Translations under genes and position numbers: made by a program
DNA from: Pseudomonadota bacterium
GTDB taxonomy: Bacteria > Pseudomonadota > Alphaproteobacteria > Acetobacterales > Acetobacteraceae
Length of the DNA stretch: 32,790 bases
Direction of reading: 5' to 3'
Assembly (NCBI GenBank): GCA_021841985.1
Contig: JAKCCP010000389.1
Location: 1 to 32,790, forward strand
Shown here: positions 1 through 7,039 of the stretch, in pieces
How the letters are laid out: every line of letters begins with the position of its first letter
Position numbering within the stretch: the stretch's first letter is position 1
Notes under the pieces: generated by a model
What the model was told of the DNA's origin: nothing
Database searches by the model: none
The model's input: the letters and a program-made list of their open reading frames with translations, nothing else

Positions 1-377
1 TTCCGATCTCCTGGAAGGCTGACCGGCTGCGGGAGCAGCAGAGCAGCGGGCGAGGCACGTTCGTGCCGCTGGTCTTTCAGCCCGGGGAGGCCTTCCAGTT
101 CGACTGGAGCGAGGACTGGGCGATGCTGGACGGCGAGCGGACCAAGCTGCAGGTCGCGCACGTCAAGCTGTCACACAGCCGCGCCTTCACCATCCGGGCG
201 TATCCGCTTCAGACGCACGAGATGCTGTTTGACGCCCATTACCACGCGTTCCGGGTTTTGGGTGGGGTGCCGCGGCGCGGGATCTACGACAACATGCGGA
301 CCGCGGTGGATCGGGTTGGCTACGGCAAGGAGCGCCAGGTCAATGCCCGCTTCCTGGCGATATCCGTCCAGGGATAA
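1..377 (+). pseudogene. istA: IS21-family transposase (IstA) remnant, open at 5' and truncated at 3'
   Basis: The frame is open from base 3, so the gene begins outside the window. The translation carries the IstA stretch around the first catalytic aspartate (FQFDWSED), followed by the conserved regions ERTKLQVAHVKLSHSRAF, TYPLQTHEM-like and GGVPRRGIYDNMRTAVD. IstA proteins are about 500 residues. Here the similarity stops abruptly after NARFLAI, and a stop codon follows four residues later, so the rest of the DDE domain and the helper gene istB are missing. No terminal inverted repeat was recognised. The break lies about 30 bases from the stop codon of the neighbouring hydratase, which suggests a rearrangement scar. 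It cannot encode an active transposase. Family assignment is confident; the exact break point (about 355-362) is inference. Confidence 0.85.
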
Positions 378-398
378 AACGCCTAACCATACCTCGTC

Positions 399-1187
399 TC
401 ACTTCGGGTACCATGCCGGCTTGCGGCCCGCCTTGAAAGCGGCGGTGCCTTCGATGCCTTCGGCTGAATTGCGTTGCATCCAGCTTTCGTGGGCGAGCAT
501 CGCCATTTGTCTGGCATCGAGGGTGAGGCCGTTGGCGCCAAGGAAGGAGCGTTTGGTGGCGCTGATGGCGCCGGGCGCGCCGAGCAGGAGGGCGTCGAGA
601 ATTTCGCCGAGCCGAGCCTCCAGTGTGTCCGCGGCGACGACCTCGTGCACCAGGCCGATGCGGCAGGCCTCGGCGGCGTCGAAGCGTTCGCCAGTGAGAG
701 CGTAGCGCCTGGTGTGGCGAAGCCCCATGGCGTGGACCATGTGGGTGGAGATCGGGCTCGGCGCGACGCCGACCCGGACCTCGGTGAGCCCGAAGACCGC
801 CGCCGGCGTGGCCAGCGCGACATCGACGCAGCACACCACGCCACAGCCGCCACCGAAACAGGCGCCATGCACCAGGGCCAGCGTCGGGTGGGGAAACTCG
901 TTGAGCAATTGCATGGCCCGCGTCGTTGCCATTGAGGCGTTAAAAGCACGCTCGGGCGGGTAGGTGGCGGCGCGGGCCAGCCAGTCGATATCGGCGCCGG
1001 CCTGAAAATGTTTCCCGGCGCCGCGAATGACCAGCGCGCGGGTCGTGAGGTCGGCAGCAAGACGTTCCAGCCCCGCGATCAGCGCCTCGAGCAGCGTCTC
1101 GTCATAGGCATTACCGCGCTCCGGCCGGTTCAGCGTCACCGTAGCGATGCCGCGCGGGTCGGTTTCCAGCAGAACGGGCGATGTCAT
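399..1187 (-). CDS. Enoyl-CoA hydratase/isomerase family protein (methylglutaconyl-CoA hydratase-like)
   Basis: This is a crotonase-fold protein of 262 residues, the usual family length. It would hydrate an enoyl-CoA in fatty-acid, terpenoid or branched-chain amino-acid breakdown. Visible features are the N-terminal VTLNRPERGNAYDE region, the oxyanion-hole segments GAGKHFQAGADI and GACFGGGCG, and FGLTEVRVGVAPSPIS. The glutamate of TEV matches the second catalytic acid of crotonase. The first acid position (in GGGCG) is a glycine, as I recall for LiuC/AtuE-like hydratases. The start at 1187 was preferred over a longer frame beginning at 1238 because GAGGAG lies just upstream and the protein then starts MTSPVLLE, as family members do. 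It is divergent from hprK with about 105 bases between starts. The substrate cannot be told from the sequence. Confidence 0.85.
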   Translation of the reverse strand: MTSPVLLETDPRGIATVTLNRPERGNAYDETLLEALIAGLERLAADLTTRALVIRGAGKHFQAGADIDWLARAATYPPERAFNASMATTRAMQLLNEFPHPTLALVHGACFGGGCGVVCCVDVALATPAAVFGLTEVRVGVAPSPISTHMVHAMGLRHTRRYALTGERFDAAEACRIGLVHEVVAADTLEARLGEILDALLLGAPGAISATKRSFLGANGLTLDARQMAMLAHESWMQRNSAEGIEGTAAFKAGRKPAWYPK

Positions 1188-1293
1188 CTTGCGTCTCCTC
1201 GCAGGTGTTTCGCTTGCAAAGAAAATTGCCAGCCGCATGTTACAACGGCAAGTCGCTTCACGCGGGCCACGAAACGCGCCAAAATGCCAAACT

Positions 1294-1743
1294 ATGCGCT
1301 TTGCCGGACAGATCCACGCCAGCTGCGTCGCCCGTGAAGGCGAAGGCGTGCTGTTGCTGGGGCCAAGCGGGGTTGGTAAATCCGATCTCGCGCTGCGGCT
1401 GATCGATCAAGGCTTTTGTCTCGTCGCCGATGACCGGGTGGACATCGCGGACGGCATCGCCCGTGCGCCGAGCCGCCTCGCCGGGCTGCTGGAGGTGCGC
1501 GGATTGGGCATTTTCCATCTTCCCTGGCGCGTCGAGGCGCGGCTGGTGCTCGCCGTCGAACTGGCGCCGCCGTCGGAACGGCTGCCGGCGCCACGCCGGC
1601 ACGCGGTTCTCGATCTGCCGCTGGTCATCCTCGACCCCGGCAGTGCCTCCGCCGCATTCCGCGTGGCCTTGGCACTCGAGGCCGCGATGGGACGCGTTGC
1701 CTGCCATGCCGGGGCGTTCGCGGGCGCGCGGGACGCAGCATGA
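1294..1743 (+). CDS. hprK: HPr kinase/phosphorylase, short alphaproteobacterial form
   Basis: This bifunctional enzyme phosphorylates and dephosphorylates the regulatory serine of HPr. At 149 residues it contains only the catalytic domain; the N-terminal half of the Firmicutes enzyme is absent, as is normal in alphaproteobacteria. The P-loop GPSGVGKSD is at residues 23-31, VADDRV at 44-49, and the family signature LEVRGLGI at 66-73. The start at 1294 was chosen because MRFAGQIHAS aligns with the family N-terminus. No strong ribosome site precedes it, and an upstream ATG at 1237 would add 19 residues. It overlaps rapZ by four bases (ATGA). Its target serine is present in the HPr encoded downstream. 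In many Rhizobiales hprK follows a two-component system; here the upstream gene is an unrelated divergent hydratase. Confidence 0.92.
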   Translation: MRFAGQIHASCVAREGEGVLLLGPSGVGKSDLALRLIDQGFCLVADDRVDIADGIARAPSRLAGLLEVRGLGIFHLPWRVEARLVLAVELAPPSERLPAPRRHAVLDLPLVILDPGSASAAFRVALALEAAMGRVACHAGAFAGARDAA

Positions 1744-2696
1744 ACGCGCCCCCCTCCCCGCGCCGGGTGGTGCTGGTGAGCGGTCTTTCCGGCGCCGGCA
1801 AATCCTCGATCCTGCACGCGCTCGAGGATCTCGGCTTCGAGGCGATCGATAACCCCCCGCTCGCCATGGTGGCGGAGTTGGTGGCACGCGGCGAGCGGCA
1901 TCTGGCGATCGGCATCGATGCCCGCACCAGCGGCTTCCGCGCCGAGACAGTGCTGGAAACGCTGGCGCGGCTGGCGCGCAATCCTGACCTGCGCCCGGAG
2001 CTGGTCTTCGCCGAGGCCGATGAAAACGCGCTGCTGCGCCGTTATACCGAAACCCGCCGGCGCCACCCGCTGGCCCCCGAGGGCCGCCGGGTGAGTGATG
2101 GCATCGCCGCGGAGGTCGCGCTGCTGGCGCCGCTGCGCGCCAAGGCCGACCTGCTCATCGATACCACCGAATTGCCGCCACGCGGCCTGCGCCGCCTGAT
2201 CGAGGCGCGCTTCGCCGCCGCGGCATCCGGGCGCGGCCTGATGGTCTCGCTGGTCTCCTTCGCCTATCCCGCCGGGCTGCCGCGCGAGGCCGATCTGGTG
2301 TTCGACGCGCGCTTCCTGCGCAACCCGCATGACGATCCGGCGCTGCGGGCGCTGACCGGGCTCGATCCCGCGGTTGGGGCGCATATTGAAGCGGACCCCG
2401 ACTATGCCACATACCTTCGGCAGGTTTCAGCGATGCTAACCCTCGTGCTGCCGCGCTTCGTCCAGGAAGGAAAAAAATACGCGACGGTCGCGATCGGCTG
2501 CACGGGTGGACGCCACCGCTCCGTTCATCTAATCGAGAGGATCGCGGCCTACCTTCGCAGCCAGGGCTGGAGCGTGACCTGCACGCACCGGGAACTGGCG
2601 CGCGAAGGCGCCGCGACCGCTCGTGCCGAACAACCCCCCTCCGGTGCGGGCGCCGGATCGACCCCACCCGACTTCCATCAGGCACAGGAGGCCTGA
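1740..2696 (+). CDS. rapZ: RNase adapter protein RapZ (YvcJ/YhbJ family nucleotide-binding protein)
   Basis: RapZ-family proteins bind nucleotides through a P-loop. In enterobacteria they guide RNase E to the small RNA GlmZ and so control amino-sugar synthesis; the role in alphaproteobacteria is less clear. The P-loop GLSGAGKSS is at residues 15-23. The C-terminal domain has the conserved block ATVAIGCTGGRHRSVHLIERIA, which in E. coli RapZ forms the metabolite-binding region. The protein is 318 residues, about 30 longer than typical. The extra part is a disordered-looking tail rich in Ala, Gly, Pro and Ser after the conserved CTHREL segment. The start overlaps the hprK stop (ATGA), implying coupled translation, and nine bases separate it from the EIIA gene. 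Family identity is certain; the regulatory target here is unknown. Confidence 0.93.
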   Translation: MNAPPSPRRVVLVSGLSGAGKSSILHALEDLGFEAIDNPPLAMVAELVARGERHLAIGIDARTSGFRAETVLETLARLARNPDLRPELVFAEADENALLRRYTETRRRHPLAPEGRRVSDGIAAEVALLAPLRAKADLLIDTTELPPRGLRRLIEARFAAAASGRGLMVSLVSFAYPAGLPREADLVFDARFLRNPHDDPALRALTGLDPAVGAHIEADPDYATYLRQVSAMLTLVLPRFVQEGKKYATVAIGCTGGRHRSVHLIERIAAYLRSQGWSVTCTHRELAREGAATARAEQPPSGAGAGSTPPDFHQAQEA

Positions 2697-2704
2697 ACGA
2701 CATC

Positions 2705-3163
2705 ATGATTGGTCTGGTGCTGGTCACCCACGGCCGTTTGGCCGAGGAATTCCGTGCCGCCATGGAACACGTGGTCGGGCCGCAGAAGAACGTCGCTACC
2801 ATCTGCATCGGCCCCGATGACGACATGGAGCACTGTCGCGGCGATATTCGCCACGCTGTCGAGGCGGTCGATTCGGGCGATGGCGTGGTCATGCTTACCG
2901 ACATGCTGGGCAGCACGCCGTGTAATCTCTGTCGCTCGATGCTCGATCATCGGCGTCTGGAAGTGCTCTCCGGCGTCAATCTGCCGATGCTGGTGAAACT
3001 TGCGAAAATGCGCGATGGTCATCCATTGTCCGAGCTGGTGGCCTCGGCGCAGGAAGCGGGGCGGAAATATATCGCGGCGGTGGGGCGTGAGGAGGCCAAT
3101 GGCGGGGTCAACGGCAACGGCCAGGCCGTTGCGGCAGCAACCGGCGGGTCCAATGGCGGCTGA
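2705..3163 (+). CDS. manX: PTS mannose-type EIIA domain protein
   Basis: This single-domain EIIA of the mannose family accepts phosphate from HPr. The phospho-acceptor histidine is His9 in LVLVTHGRLAEEF. The second conserved block, VVMLTDMLGSTPCNL, is intact. The core is about 130 residues, followed by a short Gly/Asn/Ala-rich tail (GGVNGNGQAVAAATGGSNGG). No EIIB, EIIC or EIID gene is present in the window, so this EIIA most likely has a regulatory job, as in other alphaproteobacteria that keep a PTS without sugar transport. The start is ATG 2705, nine bases after rapZ, with an AGGAGG-like site inside the end of rapZ. The 3' end overlaps ptsH by 11 bases. Confidence 0.92.
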   Translation: MIGLVLVTHGRLAEEFRAAMEHVVGPQKNVATICIGPDDDMEHCRGDIRHAVEAVDSGDGVVMLTDMLGSTPCNLCRSMLDHRRLEVLSGVNLPMLVKLAKMRDGHPLSELVASAQEAGRKYIAAVGREEANGGVNGNGQAVAAATGGSNGG

Positions 3164-3554
3164 CGAGACCGCGCCGCCACACCCCACATGCCCGACGGGC
3201 GCGCCGCAAGCCCCGCCCCCTGGCCCCTCCCCCGCCCGTGCTCCCTCCCCCACCGGCGTCGAAGAGAGCCCATCGGCCGAGCCGGTATTGACACGGCGCG
3301 TCCGGATTCGTAACCGCCGCGGCCTCCACGCCCGCGCCGCCGCGCGTTTCGTGACATTGGCCGAGCGCTTCGGCGCCGCCATCGATGTCGTCCGGGATGG
3401 GCAATCGGTCTCCGCCCGCTCGATCATGGGGTTGATGATGCTCGGCGCCGGCCAGGGCGCCGAGATCGAGCTGCGCGCCGAGGGCTGGGACGCGCAGCAG
3501 GCGCTGGAGGCGCTGGCTGCGCTGATCGAAGCCGGCTTCGATGAACAGGAGTAG
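3153..3554 (+). CDS. ptsH: Phosphocarrier protein HPr with a proline-rich N-terminal extension
   Basis: HPr relays phosphate from EI to EIIA. From the ATG at 3153 the protein has 133 residues. His59 in RRGLHARAAARF is the phospho-histidine, and Ser90 in ARSIMGLMML is the HprK target; their 31-residue spacing equals that of His15 and Ser46 in classical HPr. Residues 1-45 are unusual: rich in Pro and Ala and apparently disordered. A TTG codon at 3288 would give exactly the standard 88-residue HPr, but it lacks a clear ribosome site. The ATG was preferred because it sits within the end of the EIIA gene, as expected for coupled translation. The 3' end overlaps ptsI by 14 bases. The HPr core is certain; the N-terminus is not. 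Confidence 0.88.
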   Translation: MAADETAPPHPTCPTGAPQAPPPGPSPARAPSPTGVEESPSAEPVLTRRVRIRNRRGLHARAAARFVTLAERFGAAIDVVRDGQSVSARSIMGLMMLGAGQGAEIELRAEGWDAQQALEALAALIEAGFDEQE

Positions 3555-5388
3555 GCCAGCCGCCCGCCCCGCGAAACGCCGCCCCGCGCAAGCTGCCGCC
3601 CCGCGCCCGGAGCGGCGGTTTCACGGCATCCCGGTCTCGGAAGGGGTGGCGATCGGCCCGGTGTTCGGCGCCGCCGAGCCGCGCATCGAGCCGGCGCATC
3701 AGCGCATTCTGGCCGCCGACATCGAGGCCGAGCGCAGCCGGCTCGACGCCGCCATCCAGCAATCGAAAAAGCAGCTCGGCAAGCTGCACGCCCGGCTCGA
3801 TCTGCTGCCCGAGGACAGCCAGACCGAGATCGCACCGCTGATCGATGCCTATCTGCAAATGCTCGGCCCCTCGCGGCTGACCCGTAACATACGCCGCCGC
3901 ATCGAGGAAAAGCTGGTCTCCGCCGAAACCGCGGTGCATCAGGAAAGCGAGGCGATCGCCGCCGCCCTGCTCGCTGCCGCCGGCGAGGGGGCCGAGGAGC
4001 GATTGGCCGCCCGCCGACGCGCCGACGAGGTGCGCGAGATCGGCCGCCGCATCATCCGCAATCTCACCCATCAGCCATTCCAGAGTTTTTCCAGCCTGCC
4101 CTCCGGCGCGGTGCTGATCTGCCAGTATCTCCGCCCGTCCGACGTGGCCCTCCTCGACCCCTCCCGGCTCGCCGGCGTAGCAACCGAGGAAGGCGGCATG
4201 GAAGGGCATAGCGCGATCATGCTCCGCGCACTCGGCGTGCCCGCCGTGCTTGGCGTTGCCGGCCTCACGGATGCCGCCCCTCCGGGGACGCCCGCCATCA
4301 TCGATGGCAGCAGCGGCGAAATCGTCCTCGATCCCGCCCCCGAGACGCTTGCGCAAGCGCGGCGCGCGGTGACCGCCTTCGCCCAGGAACGCCAGAACTG
4401 GGCGCGACTGCGGCGCCTGCCCGGCCGCACCACCGACGGCCAGGCGGTCGAGCTGCATGCCAATCTCGAACTGCCGGCAGAATTGCCGCTCATCGCCCAG
4501 GCTGGGGCCACCGGCATCGGCCTGCTGCGCAGCGAATTCCTCTTCATGAACCGCGAGACTCTGCCCAACGAGGCGCAACAGACCGAGATCTATCGCGGCG
4601 TCGTCGCGGCGATGGGCGGCGATCCCGTCACCATCCGGGTGCTGGATTGGGGCGGCGAGAAAGAGGTCGAGGCGCTGAACGCAGCGGGGCTGGTGCCCGA
4701 CCAGATGCCCGAGAATCCGGCGCTCGGGATGCGAGGGCTGCGCCTGCTCCTGCGCGAACCTGATCTGTTCGAAACCCAGCTCGCGGCCATCCTGCGCGCT
4801 GCCCTCGCCGGAAAGGTGCGGATTTTGCTGCCGATGGTCACCACGCTCCACGAACTCCGCGCCGCGCGCGAGGTGCTGGATCGGGTGATCCGCCGCTTGC
4901 GCCGGCGCGGCGAACGGCTGCCTGATCCCTTGCCACCGCTCGGCATCATGATCGAGACACCAGCGGCGGCACTTTCGGCGGACGCGCTGGCCTTGGAAGC
5001 CGATTTCTTTGCCATCGGCAGCAATGACTTGACGATGTATGCGCTCGCCGCCGATCGCGGCGATGCCGATGTCGCGGCCCTTTATAACCCGCTGCATCCC
5101 GCCGTCTTGCGGCTGATGCAATTCGCCATCGAGGCGGCGCTGTTGTTGCGCAAGCCGGTTTCGGTATGCGGTGAACTCGCGGGGAACGCCAAATTCACCC
5201 CCCTCCTGCTCGGACTCGGATTGCGCAGCTTCAGCATGAACGCCGCCGCCCTGCCGCGCGTCAAACAAGTCGTCCGCCAAGTCAGCGCCGAGGCCTGCGC
5301 GCGTTTTGCCCGCAAGGTCATGGAAGAGAACGAGGTTTCTACCATCGTCGCAATGGTCGACGAATTCGCGGCTTCATTGTCCGGATGA
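3541..5388 (+). CDS. ptsI: Phosphoenolpyruvate-protein phosphotransferase (PTS enzyme I)
   Basis: Enzyme I takes phosphate from phosphoenolpyruvate and passes it to HPr. The protein has 615 residues. A basic, Ala/Pro-rich leader of about 28 residues precedes the conserved start FHGIPVSEGVAIGP. There is no GAF domain, so this is not the nitrogen-PTS enzyme PtsP. The phospho-histidine is His223 in GGMEGHSAIM; the usual sequence here is GG-x-(S/T/N)-x-H, so the Ser/Thr position is Glu. The PEP-binding half is intact, with GIGLLRSEFLFM, the metal-site region FFAIGSNDLTMYALAADR, and catalytic Cys543 in SVCGELAGN. It overlaps the HPr gene. The same operon supplies HPr and EIIA, so the phosphate chain EI to HPr to EIIA is complete up to the missing EIIB/C. 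Confidence 0.93.
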   Translation: MNRSRPAARPAKRRPAQAAAPRPERRFHGIPVSEGVAIGPVFGAAEPRIEPAHQRILAADIEAERSRLDAAIQQSKKQLGKLHARLDLLPEDSQTEIAPLIDAYLQMLGPSRLTRNIRRRIEEKLVSAETAVHQESEAIAAALLAAAGEGAEERLAARRRADEVREIGRRIIRNLTHQPFQSFSSLPSGAVLICQYLRPSDVALLDPSRLAGVATEEGGMEGHSAIMLRALGVPAVLGVAGLTDAAPPGTPAIIDGSSGEIVLDPAPETLAQARRAVTAFAQERQNWARLRRLPGRTTDGQAVELHANLELPAELPLIAQAGATGIGLLRSEFLFMNRETLPNEAQQTEIYRGVVAAMGGDPVTIRVLDWGGEKEVEALNAAGLVPDQMPENPALGMRGLRLLLREPDLFETQLAAILRAALAGKVRILLPMVTTLHELRAAREVLDRVIRRLRRRGERLPDPLPPLGIMIETPAAALSADALALEADFFAIGSNDLTMYALAADRGDADVAALYNPLHPAVLRLMQFAIEAALLLRKPVSVCGELAGNAKFTPLLLGLGLRSFSMNAAALPRVKQVVRQVSAEACARFARKVMEENEVSTIVAMVDEFAASLSG

Positions 5389-5432
5389 GGCTCCGTCCGC
5401 ACTGATCCCCGCACAACCGGAGACTCTTGCCC

Positions 5433-6269
5433 ATGCATCTGCTTCCTGCCGTCGCCATCGCCATTCTGCAAGGTGCCACCGAGCTGTTCCCGGTGAGCAG
5501 CCTCGGCCACGCGGTGGTGCTCCCCGCCGTGCTCGGCATGACGCTCGATGAGCATGCGGCCTCTTTCCTGCCTTTCTTGGTCTTTCTCCATCTTGGCACG
5601 GCAACCGCGCTGCTGCTCTATTTCTGGCGTGATTGGTGGGCGCTGGCGGTTGGTACGCTGGGGTTTGCCGGCGCGCACCAGAACCACGAAAGCCGCCGCG
5701 TTCTGCTCCTGATCATCATCGCGACGCTCCCGGCTGTCCTCCTCGGCTTTGTCTTCGAGCATTTTTTCCGCAATCTCTTCGCCGCACCCCTAATCGCGGC
5801 GCTGTTTCTGGTTGCCAACGGAGTACTTTTGCTCTTTGGCGAGCGGCTGCGCGCCAGCGGCCAACGTCCGCTTGCCAGCCTCACCGCGACCGATGCCCTG
5901 GCGATCGGTTGCTGGCAATGCACCGCGTTGATCCCAGGCATCTCGCGCTCCGGTGCGACGATCGTGGGAGCGCTGCTGCGCGGCCTCGACCATGAAGGCG
6001 CGGCACATTTTTCTTTCCTGATCGCAACCCCGATCATCCTCGGCGCCACCGTCCTCGAAGTGCCGAAGCTTTTGCATGCCGGCATGCCCGAGGGCGTGTT
6101 CATCACCGCTTTCATCGCCGCCGTCGTTGCCGGGCTCACCGCTTTTGCCAGCACCGTGTTTCTGATGCGCTATTTTCGCGGCCATGACTCCTGGGCGCTC
6201 AATCCCTTCGCCTATTATTGCATCGCGCTCGGCCTCGCTGCCGCGGCGGCTTTGACGTTTTTGCACTGA
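5433..6269 (+). CDS. uppP: Undecaprenyl-diphosphatase UppP (BacA family)
   Basis: This integral membrane phosphatase recycles undecaprenyl pyrophosphate to undecaprenyl phosphate for cell-wall and polysaccharide synthesis; overproduction of the family gives bacitracin resistance. The protein has 278 residues and about eight hydrophobic segments. The first motif reads QGATELFPVSSLGHA (consensus E/Q-x3-E, P-x-S-S-x-G-H) and the second PGISRSGATI contains the essential arginine. The ATG at 5433 was chosen over a TTG at 5427 because GGAGA lies nine bases upstream. It is 44 bases after ptsI, so it could be read from the PTS operon, and its stop overlaps the start of the SGNH hydrolase gene by one base. 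Confidence 0.92.
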   Translation: MHLLPAVAIAILQGATELFPVSSLGHAVVLPAVLGMTLDEHAASFLPFLVFLHLGTATALLLYFWRDWWALAVGTLGFAGAHQNHESRRVLLLIIIATLPAVLLGFVFEHFFRNLFAAPLIAALFLVANGVLLLFGERLRASGQRPLASLTATDALAIGCWQCTALIPGISRSGATIVGALLRGLDHEGAAHFSFLIATPIILGATVLEVPKLLHAGMPEGVFITAFIAAVVAGLTAFASTVFLMRYFRGHDSWALNPFAYYCIALGLAAAAALTFLH

Positions 6270-7030
6270 TGCGCCGTGCTGCATTCCTGCTTGTGGCCCT
6301 CCTTGCCCTCGGCGCGGCAAGCCCCGAGCGCTCCCCCGTCGTGCTCGCGCTAACGCCCATCAGCCGCCTCGATCTACCCTGGTGGCGCGCGCGGTTCGTG
6401 GCCAAGGACAAGGAACTACACGCAGGGCGCGTTGACCTCGTGTTCTACGGCGATTCCATCACCGCAGATTACGAACGCGCCGGGCCGCCCGCGTGGCAGG
6501 ATTTTCGCCCTGTCTGGCAGCACTATTACGGGTCACGCCACGCCGTCAATCTTGGTTTCAAAGGCGATACCACGGCCAATCTGCTCTGGCGGATCGAGCA
6601 TGGCGAGGCCGCGGGGATTGCGCCCCGGGTCGCGGTGGTGCTGATCGGCGCCAACAATCTCGGCCGTCTGCACTGGTCGGCCGAGGACACGCTGGCCGGA
6701 ATCGATGCCGATATTGCCGCCTTGCACGCGCGGCTGCCGCATACCGCGATCCTGCTACTCGGCATTTTGCCAAGCGAGCGCTCAACCTTCGCGACCCGGA
6801 CCACGGCGATAGTCAATCAGGCGCTCGCCGTGCACTATGCCCACGTTCCCGGCGTGACATTTCTCGATATCGGCGAGGTTTTTGTAAAAGAGGGCAAACT
6901 CGATCGCACGCTGTTCCTCGATCCGCTGCTCACGCCGCCCGAAGCGCCCCTTCACCCGACGGCCGAGGGCCAGGCACGCATGGCGGCGGCCATTGAGCCG
7001 ACATTGAGTGCGCTGCTAAACACGCGCTGA
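6269..7030 (+). CDS. Exported SGNH/GDSL-type hydrolase (PAF-acetylhydrolase-like)
   Basis: This is a 253-residue esterase/acyl-hydrolase of the SGNH fold, probably periplasmic. Residues 1-18 form a signal peptide (MRRAAFLLVALLALGAAS). The nucleophile Ser63 lies in FYGDSIT. The oxyanion-hole glycine is in NLGFKGDTT, and the asparagine is in LIGANNLG. The catalytic histidine is His229 in PLHPTAEG. The aspartate usually found three residues before this histidine is missing (APLH); a glutamate lies one position further back, so the triad may use another acid. The start codon at 6269 shares its A with the uppP stop, and a start further upstream would remove the clean signal peptide. Substrate unknown; a role in envelope or polysaccharide ester chemistry would fit the uppP neighbour but is only inference. 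Confidence 0.82.
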   Translation: MRRAAFLLVALLALGAASPERSPVVLALTPISRLDLPWWRARFVAKDKELHAGRVDLVFYGDSITADYERAGPPAWQDFRPVWQHYYGSRHAVNLGFKGDTTANLLWRIEHGEAAGIAPRVAVVLIGANNLGRLHWSAEDTLAGIDADIAALHARLPHTAILLLGILPSERSTFATRTTAIVNQALAVHYAHVPGVTFLDIGEVFVKEGKLDRTLFLDPLLTPPEAPLHPTAEGQARMAAAIEPTLSALLNTR

Positions 7031-7039
7031 ACGTGTCGC

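Noticed and set aside
1188..1293. Promoter for hprK in the divergent gap
   Set aside because: A TTGCAA with weak TGTTAC 18 bases later was seen, but only three of six -10 positions match, so it is not reported as a feature.
3424..5280. A 618-codon open frame on the minus strand opposite ptsI
   Set aside because: It lies entirely antisense to a clear enzyme I gene, shows no recognisable domain, and is the expected shadow of a GC-rich gene with strong third-position bias.
5389..5432. Terminator or promoter between ptsI and uppP
   Set aside because: The 44-base gap contains no stem followed by T-run and no convincing -35/-10 pair.
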